From positions 248,001 to 312,000 of the forward strand of contig NZ_JAYGIL010000002.1 in assembly GCF_034931025.1 (NCBI RefSeq): a DNA stretch of 64,000 bases, written 5' to 3'. Of the stretch, positions 27,096-34,929 are shown in pieces. Position numbers and translations under genes: made by a program. Source of the DNA: Arcicella gelida (GTDB taxonomy: Bacteria > Bacteroidota > Bacteroidia > Cytophagales > Spirosomataceae). Positions within the stretch are counted from its first letter, which is position 1. Every line of letters starts with the position of its first letter. Below the pieces are notes generated by a model. That model was given only the letters and a program-made list of their open reading frames with translations. It was not told where the DNA came from and searched no databases.

Positions 27096-27950
27096 TTATG
27101 CTTTCCAGTTTTTAGCTGTTTGTTTTTGTGTTCCTAAACCTTCGATTCCTAATTCAACAACGTCGCCTTCTTTCAAGAATACTGGAGGATTAAATCCTAA
27201 ACCTACTCCCGGAGGTGTTCCTGTTGAAATCACATCGCCCGGCACTAATGTCATGAATTGACTTAAATATGAAACTAAAGCTGGTACTTTGAAAATCAAT
27301 TGGTCGGTATTACTGTTTTGAACCATTTTACCGTTTACGCTCAACCACATTTTCAAATTGTTTTCGTCTTCAATTTCTTCTGTAGTTGCAAGGAATGGTC
27401 CAAGCGGTGCAAATGAATCACAACCTTTTCCTTTACTCCAGTTCCCTCCTCTTTCAATTTGGAATTCTCTTTCCGAAACATCGTTATGTAAACAATATCC
27501 TGCTACATAATTCATGGCATCAGCTTCGTCAACATATTGTGCTTTTTTGCCAATTACTAAAGCTAATTCTACTTCCCAGTCAGTTTTTACTGAATTTTTT
27601 GGAATGATGATGTCATCATTTGGTCCAGAAAGTGCAGTTGTCGCCTTAAAGAAAATAATTGGTTCTGCTGGAATCGCTGCACCAGTTTCACGAGCATGAT
27701 CTGCGAAGTTCAAACCAATACAAACAATTTTTGAAGGACGTGGCACACAAGAAGCAATGCGTACTCCTGCTGGGATTTCTGCTAATTCATTTTGTTTTTC
27801 TACTAACAATAAACTTAGTTTATCTAAGCCATCATTTTCAAAAAAAGCTTCGTTATAATCTTGAATATATGCCGAAACATCTAACCATTTTTCTTCTAAG
27901 ATTACACCAGGTTTTTCGTTACCTACTTCTCCAAATCTAAATAATTTCAT
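27096..27950 (-). CDS. FAH-family hydrolase, probable 2,4-diketo-3-deoxy-L-fuconate hydrolase
   Basis: 284 aa. The fumarylacetoacetate-hydrolase core has VCIGLNFADHARETG, the metal ligands in WEVELALVIGKKA and HNDVSEREFQ, and ISTGTPPGVGLG. Members of this subgroup cleave 2,4-diketo-3-deoxy-L-fuconate to pyruvate and L-lactate. Neighbouring SDR and lactonase genes support that reading; ureidoglycolate lyase is the alternative name for close relatives. It starts 6 bp after the stop of the GDSL gene. Confidence 0.87.
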   Translation of the reverse strand: MKLFRFGEVGNEKPGVILEEKWLDVSAYIQDYNEAFFENDGLDKLSLLLVEKQNELAEIPAGVRIASCVPRPSKIVCIGLNFADHARETGAAIPAEPIIFFKATTALSGPNDDIIIPKNSVKTDWEVELALVIGKKAQYVDEADAMNYVAGYCLHNDVSEREFQIERGGNWSKGKGCDSFAPLGPFLATTEEIEDENNLKMWLSVNGKMVQNSNTDQLIFKVPALVSYLSQFMTLVPGDVISTGTPPGVGLGFNPPVFLKEGDVVELGIEGLGTQKQTAKNWKA

Positions 27951-27956
27951 AACAAT

Positions 27957-28625
27957 TTATTTTGTAATTAAAGGGAATAATTTATCGGCAACAAACTGAT
28001 TTCCAAGCTCGTTCAAATGAACTCTATCAGTTGTTAAAATGCCTTTGTCTTTATTTTCTGGATTATTATTCAAATTGTGTGCAAGAAATTCTTTTCTTAA
28101 ATCACAAAGTGGAAGATTATTCTTCGTTGCCAAATTTCTGATAAAATTACTGTACTGATTCATATCACCATCCTGTTGATTACTGAAATCAGTTTTTTCG
28201 CCAATGGTTGCAGGTGTACATAAAATCAATTTTGCTCCACTTGCTTGAATCTTATTGATTAATGCTTGATAAAATCTCATAAATTTATCTGGATCTGTTC
28301 CTGTTCCAGAAGTTGCTTTATGCCAAACATCGTTTACACCCACGTAAATTACTACTAAATCTGGCTTTTTGCTCAATACATCATCTTCTAAACGTAAGTA
28401 TAAATCATATACTTTATTGCCTCCGATACCCGCACCAATTAATTCATACTTGGCTTTATCACCTTTTTTGTCAATCATTTCTTGCAGTTGAGAAATATAA
28501 CCTTTGGGCTGTACGCCAGCTTGCGTGATGGAATCACCAAAGAAAATAATTTTTTTAGGTTTTTCTTGTTGAATAAAAGAGGTCATCGACCAGAATAATA
28601 CCGATAATAGCAATAGTTTTTTCAT
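27957..28625 (-). CDS. Secreted GDSL/SGNH hydrolase
   Basis: 222 aa with a signal peptide (MKKLLLLSVLFWSMTSFIQQ). The SGNH blocks are all present: Ser in FFGDSITQAG, Gly in GAGIGGNKV, Asn in YVGVNDVWH and the Asp-His pair in TTDRVHLNELG. Such enzymes are often carbohydrate acetyl-esterases. It is embedded in the fucose operon (16 bp after the SDR, 6 bp before FAH), so a role in deacetylating fucose-containing glycans is plausible but unproven. Confidence 0.85.
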   Translation of the reverse strand: MKKLLLLSVLFWSMTSFIQQEKPKKIIFFGDSITQAGVQPKGYISQLQEMIDKKGDKAKYELIGAGIGGNKVYDLYLRLEDDVLSKKPDLVVIYVGVNDVWHKATSGTGTDPDKFMRFYQALINKIQASGAKLILCTPATIGEKTDFSNQQDGDMNQYSNFIRNLATKNNLPLCDLRKEFLAHNLNNNPENKDKGILTTDRVHLNELGNQFVADKLFPLITK

Positions 28626-28641
28626 GAGTATTGTTTAAAAT

Positions 28642-29406
28642 TTAGTTATTCAATCTAATAAATCCTCCATCAATCGGGTAATCACAACCTGTTACAAAAC
28701 CTGCTTCGTCTGAACATAAGTATAATGCTAGAAAAGCGATTTCTTCTGGTTTAGCCATTCTACCAATTGGTTGTGAAGCCGACAGTTTTTCAAACATTTC
28801 TTCGATATTATTCGGATAATTCTTTGCTAAAAAGCCATCAACAAAAGGTGTGTGTACTCTGGCTGGTGAAATACAATTACAACGAATGTTATCTTTTAGA
28901 TAATCTTTGGCGATGGATAATGTCATGGTTAAAATTGCTCCTTTAGACATAGAATAGGCAAAACGATCTGAAATTCCTACTGATGAAGCTACCGAAGCCA
29001 TGTTTAAAATAACACCTCCTTTTACTTCTTTCATCATCGGAACGGCTGTGTATAAACAATTATAAGCCCCTTTTACATTTACGTTGAAAATTCTATCAAA
29101 ATCTTCTTCTGATGTTTTTTCAAGATTACCAACATGAGCAATTCCTGCATTATTAATCAGAATATCTACCTGACCAATATTAGCAAATACTGTTTTTACA
29201 ACATCTTGATTGGTTACATTACAAGCATAAGCATTGGCTTTGCCTCCTTCTGAACGAATCTCTGCTACGGTATCTTGTGCGGCGGCTTCATTGAGTTCAA
29301 GAATATTTACTGTTGCTCCTTGTTTGGCAAATAATAATGAAATTGCACGACCAATTCCCGAACCTCCACCTGTTATTACGACTGACTTGTTAGTTAATGA
29401 AAACAT
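28642..29406 (-). CDS. SDR dehydrogenase, probable 2-keto-3-deoxy-L-fuconate dehydrogenase
   Basis: 254 aa classical SDR with TGGGSGIGRAIS, NNAGIAHVG, Ser in LNMASVAS, YSMSKGA (the YxxxK) and IDGGFIRLNN. It resembles 2-keto-3-deoxy-L-fuconate 4-dehydrogenases (DHRS6-like). It is the first gene of the minus-strand operon SDR, GDSL, FAH, lactonase, SDR. The dehydratase that would feed it is not in this cluster. Confidence 0.85.
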   Translation of the reverse strand: MFSLTNKSVVITGGGSGIGRAISLLFAKQGATVNILELNEAAAQDTVAEIRSEGGKANAYACNVTNQDVVKTVFANIGQVDILINNAGIAHVGNLEKTSEEDFDRIFNVNVKGAYNCLYTAVPMMKEVKGGVILNMASVASSVGISDRFAYSMSKGAILTMTLSIAKDYLKDNIRCNCISPARVHTPFVDGFLAKNYPNNIEEMFEKLSASQPIGRMAKPEEIAFLALYLCSDEAGFVTGCDYPIDGGFIRLNN

Positions 29407-29522
29407 TGTTTATGATTTTTTCTTGATTGTTTGGCTTCTTCTATTGAAAAAAAGTAATCAGAATGTATAAGTAGTTTATTACGGAAACATACCCTATATT
29501 TTTCTAATAATTATTGATAAAC

Positions 29523-29560
29523 ATAAAAAAAGACAACTAAAATAGTCGTCTTTTTCTTTA
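29523..29560. terminator. Intrinsic terminator in the 29.4-29.9 kb gap
   Basis: An approximately 12-bp stem (AAAAGAC-ACT / AGT-GTCTTTT, one G-T pair) flanked by A and T runs. On the minus strand it would end transcription from the M20 gene after it has read through both REPINs. Confidence 0.7.
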
Positions 29561-29612
29561 ATCAAGCAATTTTATTTGTTAATGTACTCTAATTTCTTTC
29601 TGATGATAAATT

Positions 29613-29687
29613 GTAGCGGTAACATTTACGGTTACCGTTTTTTGTATCTGTACTTTACCAAACGGTAACCGCAAGGGTTACCGCTAC
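29613..29687. repeat. REPIN-like element 2
   Basis: Left REP 29613-29637 starts GTAG, with arms CGGTAAC and GTTACCG. Right REP 29663-29687 is inverted and ends CTAC. The spacer is 25 nt. It is the same family as elements 1 and 3, with G-to-T changes in both arms of each hairpin that keep pairing (CGGCAA becomes CGGTAA). Confidence 0.85.
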
Positions 29688-29773
29688 ACGTATTTTTCTG
29701 TATTACAAAAGTTAACAGGCAAATCTATTAAGCATTTGCTTATTATTAATCACGTTATCTTAAACTCAAAATT

Positions 29774-29847
29774 GTAGCGGTAACCTTTACGGTTACCATT
29801 TCTTATCTCTTCATTTGCCAAACGGTAACCGCAAGGGTTACTGCCAC
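29774..29847. repeat. REPIN-like element 3
   Basis: Left REP 29774-29798 starts GTAG. Right REP 29823-29847 is inverted and ends CCAC, a GTGG variant of the tetranucleotide. It lies 161 bp from element 2, with unrelated sequence between them, so the pair is not a simple tandem duplication. Confidence 0.85.
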
Positions 29848-29881
29848 ATACACTTTTCTTTATTAGCATCTGCATGAATGC

Positions 29882-31558
29882 TTAATTCCCTCCGCTTTTT
29901 CCTGTTGTTGCATTGTTTTCTACCGATGAGGTTTTACGAATTGTTGGATAAGTAATTCCTAATTGTTCCATATAGCTTTTATATTTGGTAGGGTCGTAAT
30001 ATACTTTCTTCATTTCTGGTCTAAACTTTGCCATAATCTGCTGATTCAAATTGATAGCAGGTTTATCCGTCGGCGAAATCAAAGATTCATATTTTACATC
30101 TTTGGTTTGTTCATTTTTATAATAATCCCACGCTTTAGTAATCAAGTCAGGTTTTACTAACATATCTAATAAAGTAAGTGCTTCTACCTTTGCTCCTGCT
30201 GTTACTCCTTTATGAGCAATCGGAGTTGCCATTGAAATAGCATTAGCCCAGTGATGACCCGGCAAACCTGGAATATTAGAAGGATAGCGTAAAACTACTG
30301 TTGGAAGATTCCAAGAAATATCAGCGATATCATCCGAACCTCCACCCATACTAACTAAAACAGGCTCGATGGTTGTATCTATTTTCATTGCCAAACCCTT
30401 TTTCTCAGGTGACTTCAATTCTGCTTGTAATGAAGTAGCTAATAATTGGTCTTCTTCCGACCATTTTGGCAAGCCTACTCTTTTAATATGTTCAAAAACA
30501 TTTTCTGCAATGGGTTTATTGAAATGTCCGGGCCAAGCACTTCCTAGTACTTCATAAGACATCGTAGTTCCCGTCATCATCGTTGCTCCTTTGGCAATGG
30601 CAACACCTGCATCATACAATTCTTTGATTTTCGGGTAAGTTCTTTCACGGAAATAATACCAAACAGAAGCCTTTGAAGGCACAACATTGGGTTGGTCGCC
30701 ACCATCAACAATAACATAGTGCGAGCGTTGCGAAGGATATAAATGTTCTCTTTTAAAGTTCCAGCCGATATTCATTAATTCTACAGCATCCAAAGCACTT
30801 TTCCCTCTCCAAGGTGCGCCTGCCGCATGAGCGGCTTCTCCTTCGAAGCTAAATTTTACAGAGACCAAACCATTCCCTCCATTATCGCCCCATTGAACAC
30901 CCAAATTATTGGCAACATGTGTAAAAATACAGGCATCAATATTTTTAAAATGCCCATCACGTACAAAAATAGCTTTAGTTCCAACCAACTCTTCTGCAAC
31001 GCCAGGCCAAAGAACAAGTGTCCCAGCTATCTTTTCACGCTCCATGATTTTCTTAATTACTAAAGCAGCAGTTATATTAAGAGCTTGTCCAGAATTATGT
31101 CCTTCACCATGTCCCGGTGCGCCTTCAATAATTGGATCATGGTAGGCAACACCCGGTTTTTGTGATGCTTTTGGAATACAATCAATATCAGAGCCTAAAG
31201 CGATAACAGGCTTGCCACTTCCCCATTTAGCAATCCATGCCGTTGGGATACCCGAAACGCCTTTTTCAATGGTAAAACCTTCTTTTTCGAGAATATTAGT
31301 GATATAATTAGAAGTTTCATACTCTTGGAAGCCTAGCTCACCAAAACTAAAAATCATATCGACCATTTGCTGAGAGAACACTTGTTTCTTGTCGATTTCT
31401 TCTAATATTTCTTTGCGGAGTTTTTCTAATTTTTTAGCATCAATTAAAGTAACTTCAGTACTTGCAGTGGATGCTTTTTTAGATTGAGCAAATGTGTTTG
31501 GTTGACATAGCCAAAAAAGAAGCATTAGCTTGAATAATGCGTAAACGTTTTTTTTCAT
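29882..31558 (-). CDS. Secreted M20-family amidohydrolase (AbgB-like)
   Basis: 558 aa. A signal peptide (LMLLFWLCQPNTFAQ) precedes an M20 metallopeptidase domain: ALGSDIDCIP (metal Asp region), GEGHNSGQAL, LWPGVAEELVGTK with the catalytic and metal Glu residues, EAAHAAGAPW in the dimerisation domain and GLPGHHWANAI with the terminal metal His. It resembles aminobenzoyl-glutamate or amino-acid-amide amidohydrolases. It is a single gene; two REPINs lie just past its 3' end. Confidence 0.88.
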   Translation of the reverse strand: MKKNVYALFKLMLLFWLCQPNTFAQSKKASTASTEVTLIDAKKLEKLRKEILEEIDKKQVFSQQMVDMIFSFGELGFQEYETSNYITNILEKEGFTIEKGVSGIPTAWIAKWGSGKPVIALGSDIDCIPKASQKPGVAYHDPIIEGAPGHGEGHNSGQALNITAALVIKKIMEREKIAGTLVLWPGVAEELVGTKAIFVRDGHFKNIDACIFTHVANNLGVQWGDNGGNGLVSVKFSFEGEAAHAAGAPWRGKSALDAVELMNIGWNFKREHLYPSQRSHYVIVDGGDQPNVVPSKASVWYYFRERTYPKIKELYDAGVAIAKGATMMTGTTMSYEVLGSAWPGHFNKPIAENVFEHIKRVGLPKWSEEDQLLATSLQAELKSPEKKGLAMKIDTTIEPVLVSMGGGSDDIADISWNLPTVVLRYPSNIPGLPGHHWANAISMATPIAHKGVTAGAKVEALTLLDMLVKPDLITKAWDYYKNEQTKDVKYESLISPTDKPAINLNQQIMAKFRPEMKKVYYDPTKYKSYMEQLGITYPTIRKTSSVENNATTGKSGGN

Positions 31559-31784
31559 GTTGATGAGTAATTGAAGATAGTTTGGTTTGAAGATGAATGT
31601 TTACAGACAACTCAATTAAATTTAATAATTTTCAATGATAATTTTGATAAAGAAATGTTAAAAATGTTATCATTAGAGGGTTTCTGCTTAGCTTTATTTT
31701 GTTTTTAGTAGCTTTTACTTATAACTATGATTTATACGTGATTAACTCGATGAACACCCTTCTTGTATCTAAAATTTTTACTCA
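31559..31784. other. AT-rich spacer upstream of the M20 gene
   Basis: About 225 bp, which must contain the M20 promoter. I see no ORF or repeat here. The 21-bp array 2 begins at 31785. Confidence 0.4.
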
Positions 31785-32240
31785 TTTCTTCAATGTAGTT
31801 CTGTCTTTCTCAACTGTAGATGGTTGTTTCTAAAATGTAGTTGACCGTTTCTTTATTGCAGTTGGCTATTTCTAAAATGTAATTGGCTGTTTCTCAATTG
31901 TCAGCAACCATTTCTTCATTGTAATTGGCTGTTTCTCAATTGTCAGCACCCATTTCTTTATTGTAAGATACTGTTTCTCAACTGTCAGATACCGTTTCTT
32001 TAGTGTAAGATGCTGTTTCTCAACTGTCAGATACCGTTTCTTTTGTGTAAGATACTGTTTCTCAACTGTCAGATACTGTTTCTTTAGTGTAAGATGCTGT
32101 TTCTCAACTGTCAGCACCAATTTCTTTAGTGTAAAATGCTGTTTCTCAACTGTCAGATACCGTTTCTTTAGTGTAAGATGCTGTTTCTCAACTGTCAGAT
32201 ACTGTTTCTTTAGTGTAAGATGCTGTTTCTTAATGGACAA
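31785..32240. repeat. 21-bp tandem repeat array 2 (22 units, 42-bp higher-order period)
   Basis: The word TTTCT recurs every 21 bp from 31785 to 32226 (22 starts) with no insertion or deletion. Over much of the array two unit types alternate, one reading CTCAACTGTCAGATAC and the other CTTTAGTGTAAGATGC, giving a 42-bp super-period. Read on the minus strand it encodes heptads Y/H-L-T-V/L-E/K-K-Q/R. The array occupies the gap between divergent M20 and TerC genes. Confidence 0.93.
31872..32240 (-). CDS. Possible heptad-repeat protein encoded by array 2
   Basis: 122 aa from ATG 32240, formed almost wholly of seven-residue repeats (YLTVEKQ alternating with HLTLKKR). Positions 1 and 4 carry Y/H and V/L, spaced like coiled-coil a/d sites, with heavy Lys/Glu. 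A stop in the unit at 31869 ends the frame although the DNA repeat continues another 85 bp. This could be a true low-complexity protein or a by-product of a 21-bp DNA repeat; I cannot decide from one sequence. Confidence 0.3.
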   Translation of the reverse strand: MSIKKQHLTLKKQYLTVEKQHLTLKKRYLTVEKQHFTLKKLVLTVEKQHLTLKKQYLTVEKQYLTQKKRYLTVEKQHLTLKKRYLTVEKQYLTIKKWVLTIEKQPITMKKWLLTIEKQPITF

Positions 32241-32374
32241 TATTTGATTATCAAAAGCTTTTAAAACCCTTTTACAACCCTATTAAACCAATCAAATTAA
32301 TATTCTTGCTTGCCTTATCTTTTAGGCATCAAAGTTTGTAACTTTGAGAATATTTTGAACACAAAACAATATTT

Positions 32375-33145
32375 ATGGATTTTTTGCATCAAATTTTTGG
32401 TAATGATTTAGGCGCAGCGGCCTTGGTAGTGGGAAATTTAATTCTAATTGAAAGTCTCCTTTCCGTTGATAATGCAGCAGTTTTGGCAACAATGGTAATG
32501 GATTTATCGCCAGAAAAAAGAAAGAAAGCATTAAAGTACGGTATTATTGGTGCATATTTTTTTAGAGGTCTTTGTCTTTTATTTGCTTCGTACTTAGTAC
32601 AAGTTTGGTGGTTGAAACCAATAGGTGGTTTGTATTTATTATTCCTTACTTATGATTACTTCAAAAAAGAAGCAACACCACAACAAGATGACGATTTATT
32701 AGACAAGAAAAGTAATTGGCTTTATCGTGTTACTTTAGGGGCATTAGGGCCATTTTGGGCTACCGTTTTTTTAGTGGAAGTAATGGATTTAGCTTTTTCA
32801 ATTGATAATGTTTTTGCAGCAGTAGCTTTCACAGATAACATTTATTTGATTTGCATTGGTGTATTTATCGGTATTTTAGCGATGCGTTTTGTGGCACAAG
32901 CTTTTGTGAAATTAATGGAAAAGTATCCTTTTTTGGAAACAGCAGCCTTTTTAGTAATCGGTGTATTGGGTTTAAAGCTGACTTTATCTTTACTCACACA
33001 TTTTCTACCAGAAAATCCAATTGCTAAATTCATGGAAAGCGAAGAAGCTGATGCTTATGTATCAATGTTAACGGTTGGAATTTTTGGTATTCCATTGCTT
33101 ACTTCTTATTTCTTTAATTATCCGCATCATAGCAAGAAGAAATAA
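32375..33145 (+). CDS. TerC/Alx family integral membrane protein
   Basis: 256 aa with about seven to eight membrane helices. The acidic motifs of the family are present: SLLSVDNAAVLATMV near residue 30 and MDLAFSIDNVFAAVAF near residue 135, both with the conserved Asp-Asn. Family members are linked to metal (Mn) export and tellurite resistance. No other ter gene is nearby. A terminator follows. Confidence 0.92.
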   Translation: MDFLHQIFGNDLGAAALVVGNLILIESLLSVDNAAVLATMVMDLSPEKRKKALKYGIIGAYFFRGLCLLFASYLVQVWWLKPIGGLYLLFLTYDYFKKEATPQQDDDLLDKKSNWLYRVTLGALGPFWATVFLVEVMDLAFSIDNVFAAVAFTDNIYLICIGVFIGILAMRFVAQAFVKLMEKYPFLETAAFLVIGVLGLKLTLSLLTHFLPENPIAKFMESEEADAYVSMLTVGIFGIPLLTSYFFNYPHHSKKK

Positions 33146-33146
33146 T

Positions 33147-33167
33147 ATTCCGTCCCTAACGGAATTA
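33147..33167. repeat. Short hairpin ATTCCGT/ACGGAAT
   Basis: A perfect 7-bp inverted repeat around a 5-nt loop just after the terC stop and upstream of its terminator. It has no T-run, so it is not a terminator itself. Confidence 0.5.
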
Positions 33168-33176
33168 TAATCAAAC

Positions 33177-33216
33177 AAAAAAGCGGTCTAAAAACTAATT
33201 TTGACCGCTTTTTTGT
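33177..33216 (+). terminator. Intrinsic terminator after terC
   Basis: A perfect 12-bp stem (33177-33188 with 33203-33214, core GCGGTC/GACCGC) followed by a T-run. Confidence 0.9.
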
Positions 33217-33285
33217 TTTTTAATCAATATCTCAAACCATATCCGACAGACAGCTTATCATTCGCAATTAGTTCATCACTCTTGC

Positions 33286-34608
33286 TTACTCTCTCTTTTT
33301 GTATGCTCTTCCGTACTTCTTTTTCATTTCTTCGGCATGATTTCTTCTCACATTTACCTTTTTATTCTTTTCAGATTTCTCATGAAAAGCTGGACCTACA
33401 TCTTCACGTTTGGTTGCTTTCACTTGAATAGTTTTCATAGATACTCTCTCGATTTCCTCAGGTAAAATCTTAGTTGAAAGTGTTAAATCTTCTGGTAAAT
33501 CGAGCATTGGAATTTGGTAATTCATCAAATTCTCAATTTCCGAAAGATATTCTTTCTCTTTTTCTACCACAAATGAAATTGCAATGCCTTTTCTTTCTTT
33601 TCTACCTGTTCTACCAATTCTATGAATATAGTTTTGTGGTGTTTCGGGTAAATCAAAATTGATAACGTGCGTTACTTCTGCTACGTCCAATCCTCTTGCA
33701 ATAATATCAGTAGCAATTAATACTCTGCATTCGCCAGATTGGAATTTAATTACGCTATCAAAACGATGTTTTTGTGCTTTATTTGAGTGAATCACGCCAA
33801 TTGATTCGCTTTGTTCTGGATTCATCTGCTCATACAATACATCTGCTAAATGTTTCGTAGAAACAAAAACCAGTACTTTACTCATCGTTTCATCTTTCTC
33901 TAATAATAAATTTAAGAAATTAACCTTTGAATAAAAGTTGGGTACTTCGTAATACGATTGACTGATGTTTTCCAAAGGTGTTCCAACAGGCGTTGCTTCT
34001 ACACGAACGGGGCTATTGAAATAATCTTCAATTAATTGTTCTACTTCTTCATTAAGCGTAGCTGAAAAAAGTAAATTTTGTCTTCTTTGAGGTAATCTTC
34101 CAAAAACAACTTTCAATTGCGCTCTGAAACCAAGGTTTAACATTTCATCAAATTCATCAATCACTAATTTCTTGACAGATTTTCCTGTAAATGCACCTAC
34201 AGATATTAAATCGACCAATCTTCCAGGTGTTGCTACTAAAATATCAGCACCTTCTAATAATTCAGCGACTTGTATTTTTGTATTTACGCCACCATATACT
34301 CCCAAAACTTTGAAACTCATGTAAGTAAGGAGTTTTTGGGCTTCTTCAACAATTTGTACTACCAATTCACGAGTTGGAACGATAATGACTAATTGCGGAT
34401 CTTTTTCTTTTGAGAATTTCAACTGACGAAGGCAAGGCAATAGATAAGCATAAGTTTTCCCTGTTCCAGTTTGTGCAATTCCACAGACATCTTTACCAGA
34501 CATCACTACCGAAAAAACTTTTTCTTGGATAGCTGTTGGGGAAGTAAAGCCCAAATCGTTGAGGGCATTCAATAATTGTTTATTAAGATTTAATTCTTCG
34601 AAAGTCAT
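33286..34608 (-). CDS. DEAD-box RNA helicase (DEFD variant)
   Basis: 440 aa. The helicase motifs are in order: Q-motif region (LGFTSPTAIQ), Walker A AQTGTGKT, PTRELVVQ, TPGRL, motif II as DEFD rather than DEAD, SAT, ATDIIARGLD and HRIGRTGR. A basic tail (about residues 385-440, ending KKKYGRAYKKRE) probably binds RNA. It unwinds RNA during ribosome assembly or cold adaptation. The Ala-to-Phe change in motif II keeps both acidic residues, so activity is expected. Confidence 0.92.
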   Translation of the reverse strand: MTFEELNLNKQLLNALNDLGFTSPTAIQEKVFSVVMSGKDVCGIAQTGTGKTYAYLLPCLRQLKFSKEKDPQLVIIVPTRELVVQIVEEAQKLLTYMSFKVLGVYGGVNTKIQVAELLEGADILVATPGRLVDLISVGAFTGKSVKKLVIDEFDEMLNLGFRAQLKVVFGRLPQRRQNLLFSATLNEEVEQLIEDYFNSPVRVEATPVGTPLENISQSYYEVPNFYSKVNFLNLLLEKDETMSKVLVFVSTKHLADVLYEQMNPEQSESIGVIHSNKAQKHRFDSVIKFQSGECRVLIATDIIARGLDVAEVTHVINFDLPETPQNYIHRIGRTGRKERKGIAISFVVEKEKEYLSEIENLMNYQIPMLDLPEDLTLSTKILPEEIERVSMKTIQVKATKREDVGPAFHEKSEKNKKVNVRRNHAEEMKKKYGRAYKKRE

Positions 34609-34929
34609 GACCGTAAATTGATTATTATCACAAAGGTAGGTTGAAACTTTCTGAAAGATAAATTAATAGACAATTATCGTTGGATTGTTGCCCGCTTTAG
34701 GCGACAAGCTTTATGTTTTTAACAGGAAATAATTTGTAAAACAATTTTATATTATTCCAAAAAGCATTCATGAAACAAAGAGTATTTTATGTGAATTAAA
34801 ATTTTCAATTCACAACTCATCACTCACAACTCTTACTTATTAAACATAAAGTCCCCAATTAATTAAAATTGAGGACTTTATGTTTAATGATATTTACTTT
34901 TCTGAAATCAGACATCAGCAATCCGAAAT
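34609..34929. other. Intergenic region with terminator and TCATAACTC-type words
   Basis: Upstream of the helicase gene. It holds the terminator at 34840-34887 and, before it, a GTGAATT/AATTCAC hairpin (34792-34813) running into CAACTCATCACTCACAACTC. No ORF is supported. Confidence 0.45.
34840..34887. terminator. Strong terminator for the GMC operon
   Basis: An approximately 21-bp inverted repeat (34840-34860 with 34867-34887, one mismatch, core AAAGTCC/GGACTTT) with A/T ends, downstream of the minus-strand GMC operon. Confidence 0.88.

Noticed and set aside
33286..34608. Inactive helicase because of DEFD instead of DEAD
   Set aside because: Both acidic residues of motif II and all other motifs are present, so activity is expected.
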